Of a stretch of DNA of 32,449 nucleotides, positions 8,450 through 18,471 are shown piece by piece; the first letter of the stretch is position 1; each line of letters begins with the position of its first letter. The DNA lies in NCBI GenBank assembly GCA_003141205.1, contig PLLD01000089.1, positions 1 to 32,449 on the forward strand, in the 5' to 3' direction. The stretch comes from Gemmatimonadota bacterium (GTDB lineage: Bacteria; Gemmatimonadota; Gemmatimonadetes; Gemmatimonadales; Gemmatimonadaceae). The notes under the pieces are model-generated. The model was given only the letters and a program-made list of their open reading frames with translations. It was not told the origin of the DNA and did not search any database. Made by a program: the position numbers and the translations under genes.

Positions 8450-9325
8450 ATGGCGATGACAATCAAATCACAGGACTTCCGGGTGCGGCCCGGAGACCCC
8501 GTCAGGCTCAGCAAGTGGCCGACGATTGTGCAGCCCTATTGCACGTCCGCGAGGCAGTACCAGAAACGTCTGCGCGAGCATGTGGAGGAGCTGAGCGCGC
8601 TGCAACGACTGCACTACGCGACAAACCGCTATGCCCTGCTGGTGATTTTCCAGGCGATGGATGCGGCCGGGAAGGACGGCGCGATCCAGCACGTCATGTC
8701 CGGGGTCAATCCGCAAGGCTGCGAGGTCGTCAGCTTCAAGCAGCCGAGCGTCGAAGAGCTGGAGCATGATTTTCTCTGGCGTACGACCTGCCGGCTCCCC
8801 GACCGCGGGCGGATCGGCATTTTCAATCGGTCCTATTACGAGGAAGTGCTGATCGTTCGCGTGCATCCCGAGCTTCTCCGCGCCGAGGGACTGTCGGAGG
8901 CGATGCGCGACAAGAAAAGCATCTGGGAGAAGCGGTATCGCTCCATCGTGGAGTTGGAGAGCCACCTCTATCGCAACGGCACGCGGATCGTCAAGGTGTT
9001 CCTCCACCTGTCGCAGGAAGAGCAGCGCAAGCGATTTCTCTCGCGCATCGATGAGCCGGACAAGAATTGGAAATTCAGCCTCTCGGACGTGCACGAGCGG
9101 ACATACTGGCCGCAATACATGGCCGCGTATGAGGAGTGCCTGAGCGCGACGAGCACCCATCATGCACCCTGGTACGTCGTTCCCGCCGATGACAAGGAGA
9201 ATGCCCGGTTGATCGTCTCCCACCTCGTTCTTGATGCGCTCAAGGAGCTGAAGATGGCATATCCCCGGACCGACGCGAAGCGGCGGCGGGAATTGCGATC
9301 GATCCGCAAATTGCTCGCGAAATAA
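8450..9325 (+). CDS. ppk2: Polyphosphate kinase 2 family protein
   Basis: [38 protein letters not shown]...[35 protein letters not shown]...[29 protein letters not shown]: hallmark PPK2 motifs. Start MAMTIKSQ at 8450 preferred over 8294. Confidence 0.93.
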   Translation: MAMTIKSQDFRVRPGDPVRLSKWPTIVQPYCTSARQYQKRLREHVEELSALQRLHYATNRYALLVIFQAMDAAGKDGAIQHVMSGVNPQGCEVVSFKQPSVEELEHDFLWRTTCRLPDRGRIGIFNRSYYEEVLIVRVHPELLRAEGLSEAMRDKKSIWEKRYRSIVELESHLYRNGTRIVKVFLHLSQEEQRKRFLSRIDEPDKNWKFSLSDVHERTYWPQYMAAYEECLSATSTHHAPWYVVPADDKENARLIVSHLVLDALKELKMAYPRTDAKRRRELRSIRKLLAK

Positions 9326-9345
9326 CGGGCGATTTGTGGCCGCTG

Positions 9346-11703
9346 ATGGTGGATAACGCGATTGCGCCGCCATCGGCGGTGAAGGACATCCCGCCTGCGG
9401 CCGGCCTCACGAGCGCCGACGCCAGAAGCCGATTGGAGAAATCGGGGCCCAACGCCATGCCCGACACGGCGCTGCACCCCCTCCGCAGGGCGCTGGGTAG
9501 CTTCTGGGCTCCGGTTCCGTGGATGCTCGAGGCGGCGATCGTCCTCGAAGTGGTGCTCGGCAAGTACGTCGAGGCGGCGATCATCGCGTCTCTCCTGATC
9601 TTCAACGCCGCTCTGGGGTTCTTGCAGGAAGGGCGCGCCCAGGCGACGCTGGCCGCGCTGAAGGCACGGCTCGCGTTGAACGCGGCCGTCAAGCGTGACA
9701 ACGCCTGGACGTCCATACCCGCGGCCGCATTGGTCGTGGGAGATGTCGTCAAGCTCTCGCTCGGGGCCGTGGTAGCCGCCGACGTGCGTCTGACCGAGGG
9801 ATCGGTGCTGCTGGACCAGTCCATGCTCACCGGCGAATCCATTCCGATCGAAGCGGGTCCCGGGTTCGAGACCTATGCGGGAGCGCTGGTGCGGCGCGGT
9901 GAAGCGGTCGCCGAGGTCACGGCGACCGGAGCGCGCACCAAGTTCGGACGCACCGCGGAGCTCGTTCGTACCGCGCACGTTGAAAGCTCCCAGCAAAAGG
10001 CCGTGCTCCGCGTGGTGCGCAACCTCGCCCTGTTCAACGGCGCCATCATTGTGCTGCTGGTCGGGTATGCCTACACCCTCAAGCTGTCGCTGGGTGCGGA
10101 GATCATTCCCCTGGTGCTCACGGCGGTTCTGGCGGCGATCCCCGTCGCACTGCCCGCCACCTTTACTCTCGCGGCCGCGCTCGGCGCGAAGGCACTGTCC
10201 ACGCTGGACGTTCTTCCCACGAGGCTGTCCGCGATAGACGAAGCGGCCTCAATGGATGTCCTGTGCGCGGACAAGACCGGCACGCTGACGCGGAACGAAC
10301 TGACCGTGACGGCCGTCCGTCCCATGTCCGGCTTCGACGAGTCCTACGTTCTGGGCGTGGCGGCCCTGGCGAGCTCGGACGGCGGGCAAGATCCGGTCGA
10401 TGCCGCCATTCGGGCCGCCGCCGCCGCCAAGGTCGCCCCCGATCTGCCGAAGCTGGTTACCTTCGTCCCCTTCGATCCCGGGACGAAGATGTCGGCGGCG
10501 ACTGCCACGGATACGGGCGGGGCCACGGTCCGCGCCGTCAAGGGCGCCTTTGCCGTCGTGGCCGGCTTGACGCAACCGGCACCCGATGCGGCGAGGACGG
10601 CGAGCGAACTCGAGGCGCAGGGCTTCCGAGTGCTGGCCGTGGCCGTCGGGCCGCCCGCGGCGTTGAAACTTGCCGGAGTCATTGCGCTCAGCGATCCGCC
10701 CCGATCGGATTCCGCCGCGTTGATTGCGGAGCTGCACACGCTAGGCGTGCGCACAGTCATGGTGACGGGCGATGCGCCGGCGACTGCAACCATCGTGGCT
10801 CATGCCGTTGGTCTGGAGGGGAAAATCTGTCCCCCCGGGCCGATCCCCGCCGATGTGCGACCCGAGGAGTTCGCCGTGTTCGCCGGCATTCTTCCGGAGG
10901 GAAAGTATGACCTCGTGAAGGCATTTCAGAAGACGGGTCACACCGTCGGCATGTGCGGCGACGGCGCCAACGACGGGCCGGCGTTGCGCCAGGCGCAGAT
11001 GGGGATCGCGGTGTCGACGGCCACGGATGTCGCCAAATCCGCAGCCGGCATCGTGCTGACCAAGCCCGGATTGGGCGGCATCGTCGCCTCGGTGAAGGAG
11101 GGCCGCGTGACGTTCCAGCGCATCCTGACCTATACCATCAACTCCCTGACCAAGAAGATCGTCCAGGTCCTCTTTCTGGCGGCCGGGCTGGTCATGACCG
11201 GGCACGCCATCCTGACGCCCCTGCTGATGGTGATCTTGATGGTGACCGGGGACTTCCTGGCCATGTCCTTGACGACCGATAACGTCCGCTCGTCGCCCTG
11301 GCCGAATGCGTGGCACATCGGCCGCCTGACCGTGGCGGCCGTGATTTTCGCCGTGTGTGACCTGCTCTTTTGCATCGGGGTCTTTGCGTTCGGCGCATTT
11401 CACCTGTCCCTCGGATTGGATGCGCTCCGAACTTTGACCGTGATCATCCTGGTGTTCGGGGGCGAGGGCGTCCTGTACGCCCTGCGCGAGCGGCGGCGCA
11501 TGTGGAGCTCTCGACCGAGCCGATGGGTCATCGTATCGTCCGTCGCAGACGTGCTCATCATTGCTACCCTGGCGACCCGCGGAATCGCCATGACCGCCTT
11601 ACCGTTCGTCGTTGTCGTCGGCACGCTGGGCGCGGCCATCGCCTTCGCCTGCATCGTGGACGGTATCAAGGTCCCCGTGTTCCATCGCCTCGGGATCACA
11701 TAG
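9346..11703 (+). CDS. P-type (P3A) plasma-membrane proton-efflux ATPase
   Basis: LLDQSMLTGESIPIE, DVLCADKTGTLTRNELTV, GDGANDGPALRQAQMGIAVSTATDVAKSAAGIVLT; overall P3A H+-ATPase layout. Confidence 0.9.
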   Translation: MVDNAIAPPSAVKDIPPAAGLTSADARSRLEKSGPNAMPDTALHPLRRALGSFWAPVPWMLEAAIVLEVVLGKYVEAAIIASLLIFNAALGFLQEGRAQATLAALKARLALNAAVKRDNAWTSIPAAALVVGDVVKLSLGAVVAADVRLTEGSVLLDQSMLTGESIPIEAGPGFETYAGALVRRGEAVAEVTATGARTKFGRTAELVRTAHVESSQQKAVLRVVRNLALFNGAIIVLLVGYAYTLKLSLGAEIIPLVLTAVLAAIPVALPATFTLAAALGAKALSTLDVLPTRLSAIDEAASMDVLCADKTGTLTRNELTVTAVRPMSGFDESYVLGVAALASSDGGQDPVDAAIRAAAAAKVAPDLPKLVTFVPFDPGTKMSAATATDTGGATVRAVKGAFAVVAGLTQPAPDAARTASELEAQGFRVLAVAVGPPAALKLAGVIALSDPPRSDSAALIAELHTLGVRTVMVTGDAPATATIVAHAVGLEGKICPPGPIPADVRPEEFAVFAGILPEGKYDLVKAFQKTGHTVGMCGDGANDGPALRQAQMGIAVSTATDVAKSAAGIVLTKPGLGGIVASVKEGRVTFQRILTYTINSLTKKIVQVLFLAAGLVMTGHAILTPLLMVILMVTGDFLAMSLTTDNVRSSPWPNAWHIGRLTVAAVIFAVCDLLFCIGVFAFGAFHLSLGLDALRTLTVIILVFGGEGVLYALRERRRMWSSRPSRWVIVSSVADVLIIATLATRGIAMTALPFVVVVGTLGAAIAFACIVDGIKVPVFHRLGIT

Positions 11704-11706
11704 AGA

Positions 11707-13053
11707 ATGGCAGCAGAGGCACCACCCACGACGGCATTGCCATCCCCCACCGCACCGCCCGCCGCAGCCCCCCGCGACTTCTCCCACGTCTGGCGCGCGC
11801 TCCGGCATCACGATTTCCGCCTCTTCGTCGTCGGCCAGAGCATATCGCTCATCGGCACATGGATGACCCGTATCGCGACGGCGTGGCTCGTGTACCAGCT
11901 CACCCGATCCTCCCTGCTGCTCGGCACCGTCGGCTTCGCCGGTCAGATCCCGACATTTCTTCTCGCGCCCCTCGCCGGCGTTCTCGTGGATCGCCTGGAC
12001 CGCCGTCAGGTCCTCCTGTGGACCCAGGCCCTGGCGATGCTGCAGTCGCTGGCCCTCGCGTGGCTCACGCTATCGCATCGCATCACCATCGCCGAAGTCC
12101 TGGCCCTCAGCGTCTTCCAGGGCGTGATCAACGCCTTCGACATGCCGGCGCGGCAGTCCTTCCTGGTGCAAATGGTCGAGGATCGGGCCGACCTGTCGAA
12201 TGCCATCGCCATCAACTCCTCGATGGTGAACCTCGCACGGCTCGTCGGCCCCTCCCTGGCCGGTCTCGTGATCGCCGCCAGCAGCGAGGGCTGGTGCTTC
12301 CTCCTCGACGGAATCAGCTACGTCGCGGTCATCGTCTCGCTGCTCCTGATGCGGGTGCGCGTGGCCCGCGCGCCGCGTGGCACGTCGTCGCTCATCGCGC
12401 AGATGCGCGAGGGCTGGACGTACGTGTCGACATTCGTGCCCGTCCGCACCATTCTGCTGCTCTTTGCCATTATCAGCCTGATGGGGATGCCGTACGTCGT
12501 GCTGATGCCGATCTTCGCGGCGCAGGTGCTCCATGGCGGTCCGCATACGTTGGGCTTCTTGATGGGGGCCGCCGGTGTCGGCGCGGTCGTCTCAGCCCTC
12601 TCGCTGGTGGTGCGACGGTCGGTGCGTGGCCTCACGAAGATGCTGCCCATCGCCGCTCTGCTCTTTGGCACCAGCCTCGTCCTCTTCGGACTCTCGCGGG
12701 TGCTGTGGCTGTCGCTCCTGCTCATGCTGGTGACCGGGTTCGGCATGATGCAGGGACTCACCGCCAGCAACACCATCATTCAGACGCTCGTCCCCGAGGA
12801 CAAGCGCGGTCGCGTGATGAGCTACTATACCGCGGCCTTCGTCGGCATGGCTCCGTTTGGAAGCCTGCTGGCCGGTGCGCTGGCGAGCAGGATCGGCGCG
12901 CCGCGGACCGTCATGGTGACGGGCTCGTGCTGCATCGTCGGCGCCGTGTGGTTCTGGTCGCGCCTCACGGCCATCCGCACCGACATACGGCCGATCTACG
13001 AGCAGCTCGGCATCATTCCGGCGCTGAGCCCGCCCATCGACGTCGGAAGCTAG
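11707..13053 (+). CDS. MFS transporter (EntS/DUF894-like)
   Basis: FSHVWRALRHHDFRLFVVGQSISLIGTWMTRIATAWLVYQLTRSSLLLGTVGFAGQIPTFLLAPLAGVLVDRLDRRQVLL... Confidence 0.9.
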   Translation: MAAEAPPTTALPSPTAPPAAAPRDFSHVWRALRHHDFRLFVVGQSISLIGTWMTRIATAWLVYQLTRSSLLLGTVGFAGQIPTFLLAPLAGVLVDRLDRRQVLLWTQALAMLQSLALAWLTLSHRITIAEVLALSVFQGVINAFDMPARQSFLVQMVEDRADLSNAIAINSSMVNLARLVGPSLAGLVIAASSEGWCFLLDGISYVAVIVSLLLMRVRVARAPRGTSSLIAQMREGWTYVSTFVPVRTILLLFAIISLMGMPYVVLMPIFAAQVLHGGPHTLGFLMGAAGVGAVVSALSLVVRRSVRGLTKMLPIAALLFGTSLVLFGLSRVLWLSLLLMLVTGFGMMQGLTASNTIIQTLVPEDKRGRVMSYYTAAFVGMAPFGSLLAGALASRIGAPRTVMVTGSCCIVGAVWFWSRLTAIRTDIRPIYEQLGIIPALSPPIDVGS

Positions 13054-13078
13054 ACCGACCCCGGACCGGCGATGCCCG

Positions 13079-13321
13079 TCAGGACTTCGGGCGACCCCCT
13101 CGGCGCGCGACGCGAATCGCGCGCAGGTGCGGCGCCACGATCGCCAGCACCGCGAGGACCCACACGATGGTATACATCTGCTGCACTTTGGCCGACGCAC
13201 GGGCGATGTGCGCGGCGTAATACGCTCCGATCGCGACGGCATCGAGCGCCACGACCATCGTCACCATGCGGAGAAGCGCGCGCCGCGCGGCGACCAGGTC
13301 CGGCGGGAGCGGAGTACCCAT
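13079..13321 (-). CDS. Small two-TM membrane protein
   Basis: 80 aa from ATG at 13321: MGTPLPPDLVAARRALLRMVTMVVALDAVAIGAYYAAHIARASAKVQQMYTIVWVLAVLAIVAPHLRAIRVARRGGRPKS. Confidence 0.6.
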   Translation of the reverse strand: MGTPLPPDLVAARRALLRMVTMVVALDAVAIGAYYAAHIARASAKVQQMYTIVWVLAVLAIVAPHLRAIRVARRGGRPKS

Positions 13322-13367
13322 TACAGACGCACCGAGATCGAGTCCGACATGCCGCGGTGGCGCCGGC

Positions 13368-13877
13368 CTAGATCGGCACGAGGTCCCTGACGAAGACGAG
13401 CTTGTCGTCGCCCGGCCGGTAGAAATTCGGGATACGCGCCACCAGCCGGTACCCCGCCGACTCGTAGAAGCCAACGGTCGGCCGGTAAATCTCCTGCGAT
13501 GACGTCTCGATGAGCACGAGCCGCCCGTTCCGTCGGCGCACTTCCTCCTCCGCCGTCGCGACGAGGCGCCGCCCATATCCCCGTCCCTGCGCGGCGGGAT
13601 CGACCGCCACCCAATACAGATCGAACGTCCCCTCGGTGAGCGGCGTCGGCCCGACGCAGACGTACCCGTGCACCGTGCCCGGCGGCGTTTCGAGCACGTA
13701 GGTCAGGTACCCGCTCGCCTCCCCCCCCGCCAAGGAGGCGTCGACGAGCTCCATCGCGGTGTCCGCTTCGATTTGCGAGAAGTGGCCCGTCGCGACGACG
13801 ATCGAATGAATCCGGTCGCGGTCCTCGCGCTCGACCGGGCGGACCTGCGGCGTCGCCGCGACGGCCGTCATGCCCAT
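13368..13877 (-). CDS. GNAT family N-acetyltransferase
   Basis: DLYWVAVDPAAQGRGYGRRLVATAEEEVRRRNGRLVLIETSSQEIYRPTVGFYESAGYRLVARIPNFYRPGDDKLVFVRDL: acetyl-CoA binding motif. Confidence 0.92.
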   Translation of the reverse strand: MGMTAVAATPQVRPVEREDRDRIHSIVVATGHFSQIEADTAMELVDASLAGGEASGYLTYVLETPPGTVHGYVCVGPTPLTEGTFDLYWVAVDPAAQGRGYGRRLVATAEEEVRRRNGRLVLIETSSQEIYRPTVGFYESAGYRLVARIPNFYRPGDDKLVFVRDLVPI

Positions 13878-13922
13878 CTGTCCGTCCCGCGCGCGCGCAC
13901 TCCCGTCCCCTGCGGCATCAAG

Positions 13923-14447
13923 TCAGCGCTGCCTCGAATACAGCCCATTAAAGAGGTTCTTCCAGGTCGCGCCGCCGTCCGTCGACATGTCCCAGACCTG
14001 CCGTACCTTGTTCGGACTCCCTTCGCGCTGCCACGTGATCCGGTTGAGATACGCCTTCCCCGTCCGCGCCCCGACCGTTTCGCCCATGAGCACCATCTTC
14101 CCATCGGCGACACCGCCCTCGAGCAGCAGGATCGCCCCGTTATTGTCGACCCACGTCTGGTGCCAGCGCTTCGTGCTCGCGTCGTAGGTGTTGAGGCTCG
14201 TCCCCCGACTGCCGTCCGTTCCCGCCCAGTGCTCCTGCACCACGCACCCGCCGAACTCGTGCGTGACGCGGTTGGTGCCCGCCGGTGTGCCGCTCGTGTC
14301 CACGACCGTCCAATCCCCCACCCAGAAATCGAATTGCCGATACTCCGGGGCACTGCAGGGCGCGGGGAGCGTGCCCAACGCCTGCCCCGCGCGCGGCACA
14401 AGTGCGGCGACGCAGCCTAGCGCGACGATCCACCCAGTCCGAGACAT
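13923..14447 (-). CDS. Secreted DUF1579-like protein
   Basis: MSRTGWIVALGCVAALVPRAGQA leader; PEYRQFDFWVGDWTVVDTSGTPAGTNRVTHEFGGCVVQEHWAGTDGSRGTSLNTYDASTKRWHQTWVDNNG. Confidence 0.75.
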   Translation of the reverse strand: MSRTGWIVALGCVAALVPRAGQALGTLPAPCSAPEYRQFDFWVGDWTVVDTSGTPAGTNRVTHEFGGCVVQEHWAGTDGSRGTSLNTYDASTKRWHQTWVDNNGAILLLEGGVADGKMVLMGETVGARTGKAYLNRITWQREGSPNKVRQVWDMSTDGGATWKNLFNGLYSRQR

Positions 14448-14580
14448 ACGAGCTCTCCATCGGTCGAGAGAACAGTGCGGCGACGGGTCGCACGGAATGG
14501 TCCCGTGCGCCCAACCCGTGCTATAACCTATGGTCGCAACCAACAAACGTGAACGCCCGACCCTCCTCGAGTCGAGCCCC

Positions 14581-14979
14581 TCACATCCCGACGTACGCCT
14601 CCGCTTCGATCTCGACCAGCATGTTGGGGTCGACCAGATGGGATACCGCGACCAGCGTCGCCGCCGGCCGGATGTCGCCGAACACCGCTCCGTGCGCCCG
14701 CCCGACAGCCTCCCAGTCCGCAATCCGGGTCACATAGGTCCGCGTCCGCACCACATCCGTCAGCGCGCCACCCGCGCGCTCGAGGGCCGCGGCAATGTTG
14801 CGGAGCGTCTGCACGGCCTGCGCCTGCGCATCTCCGACTCCGACGATCCCGCCGTCCGGACCGGTCGCCGTCGTGCCCGAGACGTAGATGTGCGGCCCGA
14901 CGCGGACCGCGCGCGAATACCCGATGATGGGCTCCCACGGCGTGCCAGAGGCGATGTTGCGGCGTGTCGGTCGGGACAT
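14581..14979 (-). CDS. RidA/YjgF/Rid family protein
   Basis: [132 protein letters not shown]. Confidence 0.92.
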   Translation of the reverse strand: MSRPTRRNIASGTPWEPIIGYSRAVRVGPHIYVSGTTATGPDGGIVGVGDAQAQAVQTLRNIAAALERAGGALTDVVRTRTYVTRIADWEAVGRAHGAVFGDIRPAATLVAVSHLVDPNMLVEIEAEAYVGM

Positions 14980-15088
14980 GGCTCTCTCCGGAAGGGCGTG
15001 AGCGTGGAGGGGACCCGAAAGATGCATCGAGCCGCCCCCGACCACCGGCCGCTTGTTCCAGCGCTCGCCGGCTTCGTACCTTGTCTCG

Positions 15089-16543
15089 ATGCGGACCGCT
15101 CGCCTCCTCGGCCTCGGCGTGCTTCTCCTCCTCGGCCTCCTCGCCGTTCGGACCGCACGCTTTACCTCGCGGCAGCTCCAGCTGTCCCCCAGTCCGTTGC
15201 TCGGCGTCGACGACAGCGCCGCCGCCATCCGACTCGCGCACGCGCTGACGTTCCGGACGATCTCCTACGGAGATTCCGCCCCTCCGCGCGACGCCCTGCT
15301 CGAGCTCCACGCATACCTGGCCGCGAGCTTTCCGGCGACCGCCGCGACGCTCACCCGGGAGGCCGTCGATAGCCTGTCCCTACTATACATGTGGCGGGGG
15401 ACCGACACCGCGCTACGGCCGCTGATCTGCATGGCGCACCTGGACGTGGTACCGATCGACCCGGCGACGGAGAGCCGGTGGCAGTACCCCCCGTTCGCCG
15501 GGCAGATCGTCGATGGCTTCGTCTGGGGGCGCGGGTCTCTCGACGACAAGGCGGGAGTCCTCGCGACCCTCGAGGCGGTCGAGTACCTGATCGCGCACGG
15601 CGTCCACCCGCGCCGAACGATCTACCTCGCCTTCGGCCACGATGAGGAGACCGCCGGGCACGGCGCCGCCGCCATCGCCGATCTCCTGCGCTCCCGTGAC
15701 GTCGTACCGGAAGCGGTCCTCGATGAAGGAGGGCTCGTCACTCGCGGTGTCATCGTCGGCGTCGCCGCTCCGGTCGCCCTTCTCGGGATCGCGGAAAAGG
15801 GGTACCTCAGTGTCGCCCTGACTGTCGATGGAGCGGGCGGTCATTCATCCGCACCGCCGCCCGAAACGACGGTCGGCGTCCTGAGTGCGGCCGTGGCGCG
15901 ACTCGAAGCCCACCCCTTCCCCGTTCGCCTGACCTCTCCCGATCGCGCATTTCTCGAGACGGTCGGACCCGAGATGTCGCTGTCGCGACGCGTGCTTCTG
16001 TCGAATCTGTGGCTCTTCGGCCCCCTGGTCGCTCGCATGCTGGCCGCCTCGCCCGATATGAATGCCTTGGTGCGCACGACCACGGCGCCGACGATGTTCG
16101 AGGGGAGCGTTAAGGACAACGTCCTCCCGGCCCACGCCCGTGCCGTGGTCAACTTTCGGCTCCTCCCGGGCGACAGCGTGGCGGGGGTGCTTGCCGCCGT
16201 CCGCCGCATCGTGCACGACCCCCGCGTCCAGATCACGCCGTACGGACCGACCCACAGCGACGCCTCCGCGGTCGCATCCACGACATCGCCGTCGTATGCC
16301 CTGCTCAACCGCGCCGTCCGGGAGGTCATCCCCGACGCCGTCGTGGCGCCCTTTATGATCGTGGCGGAGACCGATGCGCGGCAGTACCGGGGCGTGAGCC
16401 CAAACGTCTACGGATTCCTCCCCGTCGCCGTCACCGAAACGGAGCTGCCAGGGATCCATGGCGCCAACGAGCGGGTCGCCATCCACGCCTACGGCGACGC
16501 GGTGCGCATCATGATCCACTTCCTCCAGGATATGGCCCAATGA
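15089..16543 (+). CDS. M20 family metallopeptidase (carboxypeptidase S/PM20D1-like) with N-terminal TM anchor
   Basis: [38 protein letters not shown]...[22 protein letters not shown]...[60 protein letters not shown]. Confidence 0.92.
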   Translation: MRTARLLGLGVLLLLGLLAVRTARFTSRQLQLSPSPLLGVDDSAAAIRLAHALTFRTISYGDSAPPRDALLELHAYLAASFPATAATLTREAVDSLSLLYMWRGTDTALRPLICMAHLDVVPIDPATESRWQYPPFAGQIVDGFVWGRGSLDDKAGVLATLEAVEYLIAHGVHPRRTIYLAFGHDEETAGHGAAAIADLLRSRDVVPEAVLDEGGLVTRGVIVGVAAPVALLGIAEKGYLSVALTVDGAGGHSSAPPPETTVGVLSAAVARLEAHPFPVRLTSPDRAFLETVGPEMSLSRRVLLSNLWLFGPLVARMLAASPDMNALVRTTTAPTMFEGSVKDNVLPAHARAVVNFRLLPGDSVAGVLAAVRRIVHDPRVQITPYGPTHSDASAVASTTSPSYALLNRAVREVIPDAVVAPFMIVAETDARQYRGVSPNVYGFLPVAVTETELPGIHGANERVAIHAYGDAVRIMIHFLQDMAQ

Positions 16544-17604
16544 CTGGCGCTACTCGACCCGATGATGTGTCCGTCGCGCGCTCTCGCGATCTCGCCGCCA
16601 GCGCTCAGCGCGCTGTCGATGAGAAAACCAAGCCCCTGGGGTCTCTCGGTGACCTGGAGGCGTGGGCCATTCGCCTCGCCTGCATCCAGCGCACACTCAC
16701 GCCACGCATCGATCGCGCGCGGGTGCTGGTCTTCGCCGCCGACCATGGCGTTGCAGCCGAAGGGGTGAGCGCCTACCCCGCGCAGGTGACGACCGAGATG
16801 ATGCGCAACTTCGCGCGGGGCGGCGCGGCCATCAACGTTCTCTCCCGCGCCAACGACATCGACGTCGAGGTGATCGACGTGGGCGTCGATGCGGATCTGG
16901 CCGACCTACCCGGGATCACGCACGCGAAAGTCCGGCGCGGATCGCGCAACCTCCGGCACGAGCCCGCCATGACCACGGAGGAGTGCGACGCGGCGATCGA
17001 GGTAGGCCGTGCCGTCGCTCGCCGTGCCGCAGCCGATGGCGTGCGCGCCATCGGACTGGGAGAGATGGGAATCGCCAACACCACCGCGGCCGCGGCGCTC
17101 CTGAGCGCGCTCGCCAGCGCACACCCTGACGCGACGGTCGGTCGCGGGACCGGCATCGACGACGCTCGCCTCGTCCACAAGCGCGCCGTCGTCGCAGCCG
17201 CCCTCGCGCGCCACGCCGCGAACGTGACCGATCCCGCCGCGCCCCGCGCCGCCCTCACCTCTCTCGGCGGTCTCGAGCTCGCCGCGATCGCGGGGGCCGC
17301 TCTCGAAGCTCCAGCGCACGGCATCGCCGTCGTCGCCGATGGCTTCATCTCCTCGGTCGCAGTCCTCGCTGCGCTCCGGATCGAGCCGGCGATCGCGGGC
17401 CATATCTTCGTCGCCCACGAGTCGGCCGAAGCGGGCCACGGCGTCGCCATCGACGCACTGGGCGCCCGACCCATGCTCCGCCTCGGCCTACGACTCGGCG
17501 AGGGGACAGGCGCCGCGTTGGCGATCCCCCTCCTGCGATCCGCCGCCGTCATGCTGTCCGAGATGGCGACGTTCGCGGACGCCGGTGTGTCCCGCGAGAG
17601 CTGA
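16540..17604 (+). CDS. cobT: Nicotinate-nucleotide-dimethylbenzimidazole phosphoribosyltransferase
   Basis: DEKTKPLGSLGDLEAWAIRLACIQ...VLVFAADHGVAAEGVSAYPAQVTTEMMRNFARGGAAINVLSR...GLGEMGIANTTAAAALL...GRGTGIDDARLVHKRAVV...VVADGFISSVAVLAALR. Start overlaps the M20 stop by 4 nt (ATGA). Confidence 0.95.
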   Translation: MTGATRPDDVSVARSRDLAASAQRAVDEKTKPLGSLGDLEAWAIRLACIQRTLTPRIDRARVLVFAADHGVAAEGVSAYPAQVTTEMMRNFARGGAAINVLSRANDIDVEVIDVGVDADLADLPGITHAKVRRGSRNLRHEPAMTTEECDAAIEVGRAVARRAAADGVRAIGLGEMGIANTTAAAALLSALASAHPDATVGRGTGIDDARLVHKRAVVAAALARHAANVTDPAAPRAALTSLGGLELAAIAGAALEAPAHGIAVVADGFISSVAVLAALRIEPAIAGHIFVAHESAEAGHGVAIDALGARPMLRLGLRLGEGTGAALAIPLLRSAAVMLSEMATFADAGVSRES

Positions 17605-18367
17605 GCCGGGAGCGCGCCCGATCCGCTCCCAGCTTCGCGCGGCCCGTGCCGCGCTCACCTTCCTCACGCGCCTCCCGCTCCGCGGCGACGTGTCTGATAT
17701 GGCGGAGCTCGCGCGCGGCACGATCTACTTCCCCCTGGTTGGCTCCCTCGTGGGCGCAGTGGGCGGTGGGGTCTATTGGATTGCGTCCGGCATCTGGCCC
17801 GCTTCGGTCGCGGTCGTGCTGTCCACCATGGCCACGGCCGCCCTCACCGGCGCCTTTCATGAGGACGCGCTCGCGGACGCGGCGGACGGATTCGGCGGCG
17901 GATGGGATCGCGAGCGCGTTCTCGCGATCATGCGCGACAGCCGCATCGGTGCCTACGGCGCGCTCGCGCTCATCCTGGTCGTCACGGCCAAGATCGCGGC
18001 GCTGAGCGCGCTCCCACGCATCGATGTCGTTCGCGCGCTCGTCGCCGGACACGCCCTTGCCCGCTGGTCCAGCTTACCCCTGCTCTGGCGTCTGCCGTAT
18101 GCGCGCGACTCCAGCGGAACCGCCACGCCATTCGTCGGCGGTGTGACGATCCCCCGGCTCACCGTCGGTACCGCGCTCACGTGCGCCGTTGTCATTTCCG
18201 TCCTCGGCTGGCACGCCCTTGGCCCTACAGTGGCCGCCTTCGGGCTCACCCTCGTCTCCGGCTGGTACTACCGGCGGCGTATCGGTGGCATCACGGGCGA
18301 TTGCCTCGGCGCCACCAATCAGTGCGTCGAGCTGGCGACGTATCTCGCGCTCGTCGCGATCGTTTAG
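17585..18367 (+). CDS. cobS: Adenosylcobinamide-GDP ribazoletransferase (cobalamin synthase)
   Basis: AALTFLTRLPLRGDVSDMAELARGTIYFPLVGSLVGAVGG...GAFHEDALADAADGFGGGWDRERVLAIMRDSRIGAYGALALIL...GTATPFVGGVT...RRRIGGITGDCLGATNQCVELATYLALVA. In-frame GTG at 17585; the ORF from 17339 is over-extended into cobT. Confidence 0.93.
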   Translation: MCPARAEPGARPIRSQLRAARAALTFLTRLPLRGDVSDMAELARGTIYFPLVGSLVGAVGGGVYWIASGIWPASVAVVLSTMATAALTGAFHEDALADAADGFGGGWDRERVLAIMRDSRIGAYGALALILVVTAKIAALSALPRIDVVRALVAGHALARWSSLPLLWRLPYARDSSGTATPFVGGVTIPRLTVGTALTCAVVISVLGWHALGPTVAAFGLTLVSGWYYRRRIGGITGDCLGATNQCVELATYLALVAIV

Positions 18368-18471
18368 ACGGCGTCGCTCAGGCTGGCAAAATTGAAGTCG
18401 CGCCCCCCCAACGGCGCTCATCCAAGTCGTCCTGCCATTCTATTGTCGCAGCTCACGGCGAGTGTGTGTGT

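Noticed and set aside
11370-13220. 616-aa plus-strand ORF overlapping the MFS gene
   Set aside because: Out-of-frame shadow ORF of the ATPase tail and MFS gene, Arg/His-rich with no domain.
18368-18471. Bidirectional terminator between convergent cobS and susD
   Set aside because: No convincing GC stem with a T-tract found by eye.
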